A stretch of DNA of 57,718 bases from assembly GCF_000702905.1 (NCBI RefSeq), contig NZ_JNKR01000014.1, forward strand, positions 1 to 57,718, written 5' to 3'. How positions within the stretch are numbered: the stretch's first letter is position 1; every line of letters begins with the position of its first letter. The notes under the pieces are model-generated. The model was not told the DNA's origin. It ran no database searches and worked only from the letters and a program-made list of their open reading frames with translations. The stretch is from Mitsuokella jalaludinii DSM 13811. GTDB lineage: Bacteria; Bacillota; Negativicutes; Selenomonadales; Selenomonadaceae. A program made the position numbers and the translations under genes. Positions 25,285 to 32,993 of the stretch are shown here, in pieces.

Positions 25285-25713
25285 ATGCAAACTCGACAGA
25301 ATGAAGCAGGTTTCACCTTGATCGGCATGCTGATTGCCGTGGGCATTGTGGCAATCCTCGCGATGATTGCCGTACCGAAATTCACTTCTGCCATCACGTC
25401 GGCCAATACGGCCAAGATCCAGTCTGACTTGTCCACACTGGACACAGCGATTGCCGTCTATGAGATCGATACGGGCAAGACGCCGGGGGCAATCGCGGAC
25501 CTGAAGGATTATCTGCAGGATACGACGATAGCGCCGCCGAAGGGGAAATGCTACTTAGAGGGTGCAGCTACAGAGATCACGGCTAAAGAGTACACCATCG
25601 ATACGGCGAACAGCAGGGCACTTTGCCAGGGCAAGACCGTCGGTGCATTCACAAAAGAGAAAAGAGCTGCAGATGTGAAACCGGAAAGTGGAAATACTGG
25701 TACAGGTGGTTGA
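25285..25713 (+). CDS. Type IV pilin-like protein, probable major subunit
   Basis: Short prepilin leader MQTRQNEAG, cleaved before Phe, then the hydrophobic alpha1 helix FTLIGMLIAVGIVAILAMIA. The globular part has two cysteines (GKCYLEG and RALCQG), probably the D-region disulfide. It ends in a disordered Gly/Thr-rich tail. The position +5 residue is Gly, not the Glu found in almost all pilins (codon GGC, residue 14 of the preprotein). AGGAGG at 25271-25276 is 8 bases before ATG 25285; a longer in-frame start at 25222 would bury the leader peptide. 142 aa. First gene of a cluster running to 29989 with coupled starts. It may be the major pilin or a ComGC-like pseudopilin. Confidence 0.85.
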   Translation: MQTRQNEAGFTLIGMLIAVGIVAILAMIAVPKFTSAITSANTAKIQSDLSTLDTAIAVYEIDTGKTPGAIADLKDYLQDTTIAPPKGKCYLEGAATEITAKEYTIDTANSRALCQGKTVGAFTKEKRAADVKPESGNTGTGG

Positions 25714-25716
25714 GTA

Positions 25717-26265
25717 ATGGCTAAGCAACTGTCCTTACAGGTATGCATCATTATCATGATGATACTGTTTTTGATGTTTGCCGGACTGTCACTGGTTGAC
25801 ATGGAGTGCCTTGCGATGGCCCGCGGTGGTCTGTTCTGCGTGTTTTTGCTCGCCATGGCAGTCATCGACTTCCGCACAGGACTGCTGCCGGATAAGGGAA
25901 ATCTCTATCTGGCCGCTCTCGGTCTGGTGATGGCTGCAATCGTGGGCAGTCTGCGGGATGCACTCTTGGGCGCTTTGCTCGGCGCAGCCCTGCTCTTTGC
26001 TCTGCGCACGCTGTCGCGCGGCGGCATCGGGCTCGGCGACGTCAAGTATGCGGCGGCCTTCGGCATCTGGCTCGGCTGGCAGGGAACATTATTGGCTCTC
26101 ATGCTGGCCTTTGCTCTCGGGGCCTGCCTGGCGCTCGTCTTGCTCGGCATTGGGCGGCTGGGCCGTCGGGACAGGCTGGCTTTTGGCCCGTTCCTGTCGG
26201 CGGGGGCATACCTGAGCTACATCGGCAGTGCGGCATTCTGGTCTGCCTATGAGGTCCTGCTATGA
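25717..26265 (+). CDS. Prepilin peptidase (A24), methylase domain absent
   Basis: Membrane aspartyl protease that removes the leader of type IV prepilins. 182 aa, almost entirely hydrophobic with about six membrane segments. The catalytic aspartates lie in AVIDFRTGLLPD (residues ~48-59) and in GIGLGDVKYAAAFG (~103-116, GxGD motif). The N-terminal methyltransferase domain with its Cys quartet, seen in PilD and TcpJ, is missing. This resembles the archaeal or TadV-type minimal A24 core. It starts 3 bases after the pilin stop, with a weak site AGGTGG upstream. It is coupled to the next pseudopilin gene by an ATGA overlap. Confidence 0.88.
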   Translation: MAKQLSLQVCIIIMMILFLMFAGLSLVDMECLAMARGGLFCVFLLAMAVIDFRTGLLPDKGNLYLAALGLVMAAIVGSLRDALLGALLGAALLFALRTLSRGGIGLGDVKYAAAFGIWLGWQGTLLALMLAFALGACLALVLLGIGRLGRRDRLAFGPFLSAGAYLSYIGSAAFWSAYEVLL

Positions 26266-26762
26266 AGGAGCATGGCTCTCTGCTCATCGAGGTCATCATC
26301 GCCTGCGCCGTCCTCGCGGTGTTTGCGATGGTGGCGCTGCCGAACGGGCTGGCAATCTACCGCGAAGCGGCAGTGGAGTACGAAGTGCAGTGCCTTCTGA
26401 GCGATATCCGCTACATGCGCGAGGTCTCGCGCACGACGGAACGCTGGCCGAAGAGCATGGAGCGGAGAGATGCGTATCAGCTGCCGCTGCGCCGCCAGGC
26501 GCAAATGCGATTCCGGCGCGGCGGCTACACCATGCTGGCTGGTTCGGCTGTGCACAGCAGCCATGATTTCCTGCCAGGTATCGTGATCACGGGGCGCTTT
26601 GCCACAAGCTCGAGGGACGGCATTGCTCTGACGTTTGGTGATGACGGCCTCTTGGCGACACCGTGCACGATGTTGATCTACATGGAGGGCCATCCGCAGT
26701 CGGCGCGCAAGCTGATCCTGAGTGCGGGCGGCCGCTGCCGCGTGGAGAGGAGTGTAAAATGA
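26262..26762 (+). CDS. Type IV pseudopilin (GspH/ComGD-like)
   Basis: Minor pilin-type protein. Leader MKEHG, cleavage before Ser, then SLLIEVIIACAVLAVFAMVA with the expected Glu at +5. The globular part includes YEVQCLLSDIRYMREVS, as in GspH/ComGD proteins, and a Gly/Arg-rich middle (RRQAQMRFRRGGYTML). A C-terminal beta region with a Cys pair (TPCTMLIYME, GGRCRVERSV) follows. 166 aa. ATG overlaps the stop of the peptidase gene (ATGA) and its own stop overlaps the next start, so translation is coupled through the cluster. Confidence 0.8.
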   Translation: MKEHGSLLIEVIIACAVLAVFAMVALPNGLAIYREAAVEYEVQCLLSDIRYMREVSRTTERWPKSMERRDAYQLPLRRQAQMRFRRGGYTMLAGSAVHSSHDFLPGIVITGRFATSSRDGIALTFGDDGLLATPCTMLIYMEGHPQSARKLILSAGGRCRVERSVK

Positions 26763-27193
26763 CGCGATGGTCGGATGCGAGCGGCTTTTTCCTGCTCGAG
26801 ACAATGGGGGTGGCGGCCGTGCTCATCGTGATGGCCGGTGCCCTGATGCTTTTCCGCCAGGGTGTGCTCATGGAGGAGCAGACTCGTTTCGAGGCGGCGG
26901 CGACTTGCTTGGCGGAGTCAGAACTGGCTCACATCGAGTACCGCGCCGCAGCTGGAACGCTGACAGAAGGCGCGTCTGAGCGCAGGGAATACGTCGTGTT
27001 CTCACCGGCTGCCATTGGATCTGCCACTGAGGATGAAACGGGAGGTGACTTCCTGCTCCGCACGGATATCCAGCGGATGGAGCAGGAGGGCACCTATCTC
27101 GCTGCCGTGACCGTCGCATGGCAGACGCGCGGCGGGCGACAGCACAAACAGTCGTATCAGAGGAGGGTAGGAGTGTATGAAAGGGAGCCGTAA
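26759..27193 (+). CDS. Type IV pseudopilin (GspI-like)
   Basis: Minor pilin-type protein of 144 aa. Leader MTRWSDASG, cleavage before Phe, then FFLLETMGVAAVLIVMAGAL with Glu at +5. The mature part is short, with AATCLAESELAHIEYRAAAG, a helix as in GspI/PilV proteins, and a beta-rich end. ATG 26759 overlaps the previous stop (ATGA), and GGAG at 26748-26751 serves as ribosome site. A longer in-frame frame from 26663 would remove the leader peptide and is rejected. Its 3' end overlaps the next gene by 17 bases. Confidence 0.75.
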   Translation: MTRWSDASGFFLLETMGVAAVLIVMAGALMLFRQGVLMEEQTRFEAAATCLAESELAHIEYRAAAGTLTEGASERREYVVFSPAAIGSATEDETGGDFLLRTDIQRMEQEGTYLAAVTVAWQTRGGRQHKQSYQRRVGVYEREP

Positions 27194-27698
27194 CACATCG
27201 GGATTCATCCTGCTCGACATGCTCGTCTCTCTGCCCATCCTCGTCTTTCTCCTGGCAGCGATGGGGGCCATGGCAGTCATGGCCTTCCGCGCTGCCTTTT
27301 TCATGATGGCGGACAGTGAGCTGCAGCAGGAGGTCCAGATGGCTGTGCGCCAGGTAGCTGAAGACGCGCGGACCTCGTATGTAATCCGAGGCTTCACGAA
27401 GGACGAGAAACCTGGCTACACCTTCTATCAGTACCGCTCGCCGGATGAAGCTTCCTCGAGTACGTTCCGCACGCAATACTGGGTCCATAAGGTGGGGAAT
27501 GTGGACAAGCTCGTCTGGAAGGATGAGATGCGTCCGCTGACGGGCAATCACTCGCTGGCGGGCGTCGACATCACGGCATTCTCCTGTAGCGAGGTCGCAC
27601 CGCGCCTGCACGAGATACGGCTGACGGGCAGGAGTCGCGTGACGCGCCACAGCTACACACTTGCCGTCTGTGTCTACGGGCCAGAGCGGATGGATTAG
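27177..27698 (+). CDS. Type IV pseudopilin (GspJ/PilW-like)
   Basis: Minor pilin-type protein of 173 aa. Leader MKGSRNTSG, cleavage before Phe, FILLDMLVSLPILVFLLAA with Asp rather than Glu at +5, then a long helix. It continues QQEVQMAVRQVAEDARTSYV, typical of GspJ/PilW, and a beta-rich C-terminal half with two cysteines (FSCSEVA, LAVCVYG). The Asp at +5 is a conservative swap. GAGG at 27163-27166 is the nearest ribosome site. Overlaps the gene before it by 17 bases. Confidence 0.78.
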   Translation: MKGSRNTSGFILLDMLVSLPILVFLLAAMGAMAVMAFRAAFFMMADSELQQEVQMAVRQVAEDARTSYVIRGFTKDEKPGYTFYQYRSPDEASSSTFRTQYWVHKVGNVDKLVWKDEMRPLTGNHSLAGVDITAFSCSEVAPRLHEIRLTGRSRVTRHSYTLAVCVYGPERMD

Positions 27699-27715
27699 TG
27701 AAGGAGGGAAAGGCG

Positions 27716-28135
27716 ATGGGACGGGAGGGCCAGCAGGGGTCGGCTGTCATCTGGGCGCTTCTAGTGACAATATTTGCCATGATGCTCGCCACGGCCGTCT
27801 GCTACACAGCCTACAACAGCCGGAAGATGGCGGCCTCATACGAGCGCGAAGTGACACTGCGTTTGGCGGCAGAGGCAGCCTTGCTGGAGGCCTTGCAGCG
27901 TGTCGAGAAGGAGCCTGTTCTCGTCGATACAGGCATGATAATCGCGCCGCGCGAGGTCGAGACGGAGAAGGGCACGCTCGTCGTGCAGGCCGCAGCGGAG
28001 CAGAAAGCGGGCTCTTACTGGCTCGTCGCTGTGGCGCGCGAGAAGTCGGGTGACGTCTGGCAGCGCCATAAGATCGCGCGAGCCCGCTTAGAGAAGAAGG
28101 AGGATGGCTATGTCTGGAAGGGAAGGAGCCGCTGA
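27716..28135 (+). CDS. PilX/GspK-like pilus protein
   Basis: 139 aa. N-terminus MGREGQQGSAVIWALLVTIF: a pilin-like leader ending in Gly and a hydrophobic helix to about residue 28, but without the charged +5 residue. That is also missing in GspK and PilX tip proteins. The soluble part is Glu/Lys-rich (REVTLRLAAEAALLEALQRV) and beta-rich toward the end. AAGGAGG at 27701-27707 is 8 bases before ATG 27716, so the in-frame GTG at 27698 is not used. Overlaps the PilM/PilN-like gene. Assignment is by position in the cluster and the N-terminal helix. Confidence 0.6.
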   Translation: MGREGQQGSAVIWALLVTIFAMMLATAVCYTAYNSRKMAASYEREVTLRLAAEAALLEALQRVEKEPVLVDTGMIIAPREVETEKGTLVVQAAAEQKAGSYWLVAVAREKSGDVWQRHKIARARLEKKEDGYVWKGRSR

Positions 28136-29351
28136 GGCACGCGGCAGGATGGGGAGTCTGCAGGCGCTCTGCCGCGGCCTGCTGGCAGCGTGGCGCAGCA
28201 GAGATGCAGTCCGTGAGAGCAGCTGGCTCTGGGATGGGCGCCGTCGCGTCGTCGGGATTGCCGAGGCCTCCGGAGGCAGGGCTCTGCTCTTTGCCGAGCT
28301 GCTGGCAGAGGGCGAGTCGTATCAGCTCGTGCGCACGGCAAAAGAGCAGCTTGCAGGCGATGTCACGATGGCGGAGGCCGCTGCCATGCGCGCCAAGCGG
28401 GAAGGCTGGCAGGCGCTTGATTTTGCCGTCTGTCTGCCAGATGAGGTGGTCCGCTTCTATGAGATGGAGCTGCCGCCTCACATGGAAGGAGACGAGTGGC
28501 GCGAGGCGGCGCACTGGGAGCTCGATGCGCGCCTGATGGCCGAGGGGCTCGATGCTGATGCGTATGCGATGGCTTATCGCCGCCAGGGCGAGGTTTCTGT
28601 GATGCTCGCCGCTGCTGAGCATCAGTATCTGGAAGGCCTCCAAGCAGGTTTTGCTTCACAGGGCATCGCCCTGCGCGGCATGGCTGCTCTTGCGCCTGAT
28701 GATGGCAGCGGTGAGGCTCTGATGGCCGCGCACGGCCTGGAGCTCTTGCCGGCGCAGCGCATGTTCCTGCCGGCCATCGCCGCTGCCCTTGCTGCGCTTT
28801 CGGACGAGCTGGTTCTGAGCCTGCGGCTTTGGGGCGAGATGATTCCGAGGCGTCACTTCCGCTACCGTCGCTTGGCCGCTCTCTGCTGCGCCGTGACATT
28901 CCTCATTCTCTTTGCCGCGGCTTTTTTTGACACGCGGGCCTATTTCGAGGCAAAGCGTGACTGTGAGCGGGAGGAGCAGGCGCTCGCACTGCTGCAGCGC
29001 GACGAGAAGACGATGAGGATGACGGCGAAGCTGCAGCAGGAAATCCAGCAGCGCGATGCGAAGGCAGCGCGCCTCGTGGAGGGCGCCATGCCCTGGTACA
29101 GCGTGATGGTCCATCTCGGGCGGCCGGAGCTGCAGACGGAAGGCGTCTGGCTCAAGTCCGTCGCGCTGCGACAGGACAAGAAGATCGAGATACGCGGCGC
29201 GGCGCTCAGCTACGGCGCGCTCTCCTCGTTCCTGCAGTCCTTCGAGGCGGACCGGGACTTCTTCCCGCAGGGGCCGATACTCGAGGAGTCAGCAGAGGAA
29301 ACGGAAGCAGAGAAGCCTGGCATCACATTCCGCATCAGCTTGGGCATCTAG
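28110..29351 (+). CDS. PilM/PilN-like (GspL-like) pilus assembly protein
   Basis: Inner-membrane platform protein. Residues ~35-240 are cytoplasmic and read like a degenerate PilM/GspL actin-like domain (SWLWDGRRRVVGIAEASGG; WQALDFAVCLPDEVVRFYEM). One transmembrane helix lies at ~254-274 (LAALCCAVTFLILFAAAFF). The periplasmic part has a coiled coil (QRDEKTMRMTAKLQQEIQQR) and a ferredoxin-like end (WLKSVALRQDKKIEIRGAAL) as in PilN. This looks like the PilM and PilN roles in one chain, the arrangement of GspL. AAGGAGG at 28097-28103 is 6 bases before ATG 28110 and abuts ATG 28104. 413 aa. Overlaps the previous gene by 26 bases. Confidence 0.7.
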   Translation: MSGREGAAEARGRMGSLQALCRGLLAAWRSRDAVRESSWLWDGRRRVVGIAEASGGRALLFAELLAEGESYQLVRTAKEQLAGDVTMAEAAAMRAKREGWQALDFAVCLPDEVVRFYEMELPPHMEGDEWREAAHWELDARLMAEGLDADAYAMAYRRQGEVSVMLAAAEHQYLEGLQAGFASQGIALRGMAALAPDDGSGEALMAAHGLELLPAQRMFLPAIAAALAALSDELVLSLRLWGEMIPRRHFRYRRLAALCCAVTFLILFAAAFFDTRAYFEAKRDCEREEQALALLQRDEKTMRMTAKLQQEIQQRDAKAARLVEGAMPWYSVMVHLGRPELQTEGVWLKSVALRQDKKIEIRGAALSYGALSSFLQSFEADRDFFPQGPILEESAEETEAEKPGITFRISLGI

Positions 29352-29368
29352 CGTAAAGGGGGCTGGGT

Positions 29369-29989
29369 ATGGTGAAGGGAGTAAAATGGCTGAAGCATTG
29401 CGGCGGGGAAGGCCGCTTTTCCCTCGGCTGCTGTCTCACATGCTTCGCGGCACTGTTGCTCTATCTGTTCTTCGTGCACCTGCCGTTGCAGGAGGCATGC
29501 GCTTCGTACGAGGGGCGGCGGGCGGAACTGCGCGGGCGTCTGGCCGCTGTCATGAACTTCAAGAATGTGCACGGCGATATGGCGGCGTACGCCAAAGAAC
29601 TCTCAGATCGGGAGGTGCGCGCGCAGCGCGTGCTGCCGATGAGTCTCGGGCAGGGCGTCTTCTTGCAGGAGCTCCAGCAAAAAGCCCTGCAGAGTCAGGT
29701 GAAGCTCCAGAAAGTCGTACCGGCTGAGACGCGCACGGTGGACGGCGTGCAGCAGATGCCTGTCAGCATATCCTGCAGCGGCTCGTACTTTGCTGTGCTC
29801 GACTTCCTGCGCCGTATGCAGCAGTCAGAGCGCCTGCTCTCTATCCATGAGACACGCATCGAGCAGCGCACGGAAGCGCAATCGGAAGTCGGGGCGCTTC
29901 AGTGTCAGCTTGTTGTCACAGCCTACGCCTGGCCACAGGACGGCGCGCAGGACGGGATGGAAGGCGAGGAAGGAATGTCTCGTGAGTGA
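29369..29989 (+). CDS. PilO-like pilus assembly protein
   Basis: 206 aa. One N-terminal membrane helix (FSLGCCLTCFAALLLYLFFV, ~17-36), a short coiled coil (YEGRRAELRGRLAAVMNFKN), then a ferredoxin-like domain (VFLQELQQKALQSQVKLQKV; MPVSISCSGSYFAVLDFLRR). The last element is the conserved PilO strand-helix that packs against PilN. The C-terminal ~15 residues are acidic and Met-rich. GGGGG at 29358-29362 precedes the start. Last gene of the pilus cluster. Motor ATPases (PilB, PilT), PilC and the secretin PilQ are not in this window and must be elsewhere if the machine is complete. Confidence 0.75.
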   Translation: MVKGVKWLKHCGGEGRFSLGCCLTCFAALLLYLFFVHLPLQEACASYEGRRAELRGRLAAVMNFKNVHGDMAAYAKELSDREVRAQRVLPMSLGQGVFLQELQQKALQSQVKLQKVVPAETRTVDGVQQMPVSISCSGSYFAVLDFLRRMQQSERLLSIHETRIEQRTEAQSEVGALQCQLVVTAYAWPQDGAQDGMEGEEGMSRE

Positions 29990-30015
29990 TGACATCTGGA
30001 TGCTGAAATAAGACC

Positions 30016-30044
30016 TTGATTTATAGGCTCGTATCCTTTACACT
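30016..30044 (+). promoter_or_regulatory. Promoter for aroCKB
   Basis: TTGATT (30016-30021), a 17-base spacer, TACACT (30039-30044). It sits in the 94-base gap after the pilus cluster. Confidence 0.6.
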
Positions 30045-30083
30045 GTAATCAATAATGATTTGAAATACGTGAGGTGTATGAAT

Positions 30084-31244
30084 ATGAGCGAATTGCGTTT
30101 TATGACAGCAGGCGAATCACACGGTCCGTGCCTGACGGCTATCTTAGAGGGCCTGCCAGCCGGTCTCAAGCTAGATCTCGATGCAATCAACAAGGACTTG
30201 GCGCGCCGCCAGCAGGGCTACGGCCGCGGCGGCCGCATGAAAATCGAGAAGGACAAGGTCAACGTCCTCTCAGGCGTGCGCTTCAATGAGACGATTGGCG
30301 GCCCCATCACGCTGCAGGTCGTCAACCGCGATTTCCAGAACTGGGGCGAGCGCATGGCGGCGTTTGGCGAGCCGGCCGGTGAGAAGGTCACGGCGGCACG
30401 CCCGGGCCATGCGGATTTCACGGGCATCCGCAAGTATGACCGCGAAGATGTCCGCGACATCCTCGAGCGTTCGAGTGCGCGCGAGACGACGATGCGCGTG
30501 GCCGTTGGTGCCGTGTGCAAGGAATTCCTCAAGGCACTCGGCATCACAGTCGTCTCACAGGTCGTGAACATCGGCGGGGTGGCTATTGACCCGGCGAAGG
30601 TCGACCGCGCAAAACTTGGCGAGGATGTCGGCTCGGAGCTCAACTGCTACGACGCCGAGGCAGAGGCGAAGATGAAGGCGAAGATCAAGGAGGCGCGCAA
30701 GGCGGGCGATACGCTCGGCGGCATCTTTGAGATCACGGTGCGCGGCCTGCCGGCAGGACTTGGCAGTCATATCCAGTGGGACCGCCGCCTCGACGGCAAG
30801 CTCGCCGGCGCCCTGATGTCCATCCAGGCCATCAAGGGCGTGGAGATCGGCGCAGGCTTTGACTGCGCTATCCTGCCGGGCAGCCAGATCCACGACGAGA
30901 TGTTCCTCGACGAGGCGGGTAAGGTCTACCGCAAGACGAATCGCGCGGGCGGCCTTGAGGGCGGCATGACGAATGGAGAAGAGCTTGTCGTCAAGGCGGC
31001 AATGAAGCCAATCCCGACGCTCATGCAGCCGCTTCATTCGGTCGATATCGAGAGCCATGAGGAAGTGCTGGCCTGCAAGGAGCGCAGCGATACGTGTGCT
31101 GTCTCGGCAGCCTCTGTTGTCGGCGAAGCCATGACGGCTTTTGTCATGGCGCAGGCCATCTGCGACAAGTTCGGCTCGGATGCGATGGTGGACCTCCAGG
31201 CAGCTCTCGCCGCCTACAAGGCGCGCATCGGGAAGGAATGGTGA
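30084..31244 (+). CDS. aroC: Chorismate synthase
   Basis: Last common step of aromatic biosynthesis: 5-enolpyruvylshikimate 3-phosphate to chorismate, with reduced FMN. Family signatures are present: LRFMTAGESHGPCLTAILEG at the start, RRQQGYGRGGRMKIE, GGPITLQVVNRD, RPGHADFTGIRKYDREDVRD with SSARETTMRVA, and GGMTNGEELVVKAAMKPI. Length 386 aa. GAGG at 30071-30074 is 9 bases before ATG 30084; ATG 30078 is too close and the in-frame start at 30060 lacks a site. Its stop TGA overlaps the ATG of aroK. Confidence 0.97.
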   Translation: MSELRFMTAGESHGPCLTAILEGLPAGLKLDLDAINKDLARRQQGYGRGGRMKIEKDKVNVLSGVRFNETIGGPITLQVVNRDFQNWGERMAAFGEPAGEKVTAARPGHADFTGIRKYDREDVRDILERSSARETTMRVAVGAVCKEFLKALGITVVSQVVNIGGVAIDPAKVDRAKLGEDVGSELNCYDAEAEAKMKAKIKEARKAGDTLGGIFEITVRGLPAGLGSHIQWDRRLDGKLAGALMSIQAIKGVEIGAGFDCAILPGSQIHDEMFLDEAGKVYRKTNRAGGLEGGMTNGEELVVKAAMKPIPTLMQPLHSVDIESHEEVLACKERSDTCAVSAASVVGEAMTAFVMAQAICDKFGSDAMVDLQAALAAYKARIGKEW

Positions 31245-31780
31245 TGGCGGTGAAGAACATCGTGCTGATCGGCTTCATGGGGACGGGCAAGACGAGCACG
31301 GGCCGCGTGCTCGCACAGAAGCTCGGTGCCGCCTTCCTCGACCTCGACCAGGAGATCGAGCGCGAGGCGGGCATGGCCATCCCCGACATGTTCGCGCAGA
31401 AGGGGGAGGCGTACTTCCGCGCGCGAGAGCACGAGATGGTCGAGCGCGTTGCAGGGCGCAGGAACGCCGTCATCTCGACGGGCGGCGGCACGGTCAAAGA
31501 TCCCCGGAATGTAGCAGCTTTGCGCGAGAACGGCGTCATCGTCTGCCTGCAGGCAGACGTCGAGACAATCCTCGAGCGCACGGCCAGCAAGGGCGAGCGA
31601 CCCGTTCTCGACAAGGAGGACCAGGGCAACCGCCGCCTGGCAATCGAGAAGCTCATCGAGGAGCGGCGCGAGCTCTACCGCCAGGCGGACTTCTCGGTCG
31701 ATACGAGCAAGCTCTCGCCGCTGCAGGTCGTCGAGGAAATCCTTCATTATCTGAAAGCAAGAGGTGTCGTCCATGCGTAA
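31244..31780 (+). CDS. aroK: Shikimate kinase
   Basis: Phosphorylates shikimate at the 3-OH with ATP. Walker A GFMGTGKTSTG (residues ~10-20), shikimate-binding DLDQEIEREAGM and FRAREHEMV, STGGGTVKDPRN, and the lid Arg in ASKGERPVLDKED. 178 aa, normal. GGAAGG at 31231-31236 is 7 bases from ATG 31244, while ATG 31238 touches it. The start overlaps the aroC stop and the stop overlaps the aroB start, so the three aro genes are translationally coupled. Confidence 0.96.
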   Translation: MAVKNIVLIGFMGTGKTSTGRVLAQKLGAAFLDLDQEIEREAGMAIPDMFAQKGEAYFRAREHEMVERVAGRRNAVISTGGGTVKDPRNVAALRENGVIVCLQADVETILERTASKGERPVLDKEDQGNRRLAIEKLIEERRELYRQADFSVDTSKLSPLQVVEEILHYLKARGVVHA

Positions 31781-32861
31781 GGTACGCGTCGCTCTCGGAG
31801 AAGAGAGCTATGATATCGTGATTGGTTACGGTCTGGAACAGGAACTTCGGGCATTCGTGCAGGGAGCCGGCTTTTCGCGCCAGGCCATGCTCGTAACAGA
31901 CAGCAATGTCGGACCGCTCTACGGCGAGAACGTTCGCGCCATCCTAGAGGCCGGCGGCCTCTCGGTGACGGTCGTGACGATTCCCGCCGGTGAGAGTTCC
32001 AAGAGCCTCGCTGTTGCGGAGAAGCTCTACACGAGGGCTATCGAGCTCGGCCTCGACCGCAAGTCGCCGATCTTTGCGCTCGGTGGCGGTGTCGTCGGCG
32101 ACCTCGCAGGGTTCATCGCGGCGACGTACATGCGCGGCGTTCCGTTCGTGCAGCTGCCGACGAGCCTCCTGGCGCAGGTCGACTCGAGCGTCGGCGGCAA
32201 GGTGGCCGTCAACCACGCGCTTGGCAAGAACCTCATCGGGGCCTTTTACCAGCCTGAGGCCGTATTCATGGACCTCGCCATGATGGAGACGCTGCCGAAG
32301 CGCGAGATCTACACGGGCCTCGGCGAGATCATCAAGTACGGCATCATCTACGATGCGGACTTCTTCTCGTATCTTGAGCAGCATGCCGATGCCGTGCTCG
32401 CGCTCGAGCAGGAAGCTGCCGTCCACATGATCGCGCGCTCGTGCGAGATCAAGGCGGCCGTCGTCAGCCAGGACGAGAAGGAGAGCGGCCTGCGCCGCAT
32501 CCTGAACTTCGGCCACACGATGGCGCATGCCATCGAGAAAGAGACGGGCTATCTCCGCTACAACCACGGCGAAGCCGTTGCCATCGGCATGGTCGGCGCG
32601 GCGGACATCAGCGCGCGCCTCGGCATGATAGAGGAGGCGGATGTCGCGCGCGTCACAGCGCTGATCGAGCGCCTGCACCTGCCGACTGTAGCAGAGGGCT
32701 GCACGGTCGACGCGATGTATCAGGATATCTTCCACGACAAGAAGACCATCAATGGCAAAGTCAACTGGGTCCTCATGAAGGGAATCGGCGAGGTGACCTG
32801 CCGCAACGATGTGCCGGAAGACATCGTGCGCGCTGCGATGGCCGCGCGCATCGGCAAGTGA
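31773..32861 (+). CDS. aroB: 3-dehydroquinate synthase
   Basis: NAD- and metal-dependent cyclisation of DAHP to 3-dehydroquinate, second step of the shikimate pathway. Motifs: PAGESSKSLAVAEKLY, ALGGGVVGDLAGFIAATYMR, PTSLLAQVDSSVGGKVAVNH, GLGEIIKYGIIYD, and metal-binding RRILNFGHTMAHAIEKETGY with NHGEAVAIGM. 362 aa. GAGG at 31761-31764 is 8 bases before ATG 31773, inside the end of aroK. The gene is followed by a terminator at 32884. Having steps 2, 5 and 7 of the pathway together is common in Firmicutes. Confidence 0.97.
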   Translation: MRKVRVALGEESYDIVIGYGLEQELRAFVQGAGFSRQAMLVTDSNVGPLYGENVRAILEAGGLSVTVVTIPAGESSKSLAVAEKLYTRAIELGLDRKSPIFALGGGVVGDLAGFIAATYMRGVPFVQLPTSLLAQVDSSVGGKVAVNHALGKNLIGAFYQPEAVFMDLAMMETLPKREIYTGLGEIIKYGIIYDADFFSYLEQHADAVLALEQEAAVHMIARSCEIKAAVVSQDEKESGLRRILNFGHTMAHAIEKETGYLRYNHGEAVAIGMVGAADISARLGMIEEADVARVTALIERLHLPTVAEGCTVDAMYQDIFHDKKTINGKVNWVLMKGIGEVTCRNDVPEDIVRAAMAARIGK

Positions 32862-32883
32862 CGCCGGATCTAAAAAAATTGTG

Positions 32884-32910
32884 AAGGGCGGTTGAAACCG
32901 CCCTTTTTTT
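32884..32910 (+). terminator. Terminator of the aro operon
   Basis: A 9-bp stem AAGGGCGGT/ACCGCCCTT (32884-32892 with 32897-32905) followed by T's to 32910. The rplS promoter starts inside it. Confidence 0.9.
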
Positions 32911-32920
32911 ATGGTATGCT
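32892..32920 (+). promoter_or_regulatory. Promoter for rplS-lepB, overlapping the aro terminator
   Basis: TTGAAA (32892-32897) forms the loop of the terminator hairpin; a 17-base spacer leads to TATGCT (32915-32920). It leaves a leader of about 65 bases in front of rplS. Confidence 0.65.
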
Positions 32921-32993
32921 ATCTAGGTATATGGACGGTCCTCTGAGTGAGCATCGGGCTTGCCATGAACGTCTGACATCAAGGAGGAAAAAA

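Noticed and set aside
32921-32993. Possible L19 autoregulatory leader before rplS
   Set aside because: The leader is only about 65 bases and I could not match it to a known L19 leader structure from memory.
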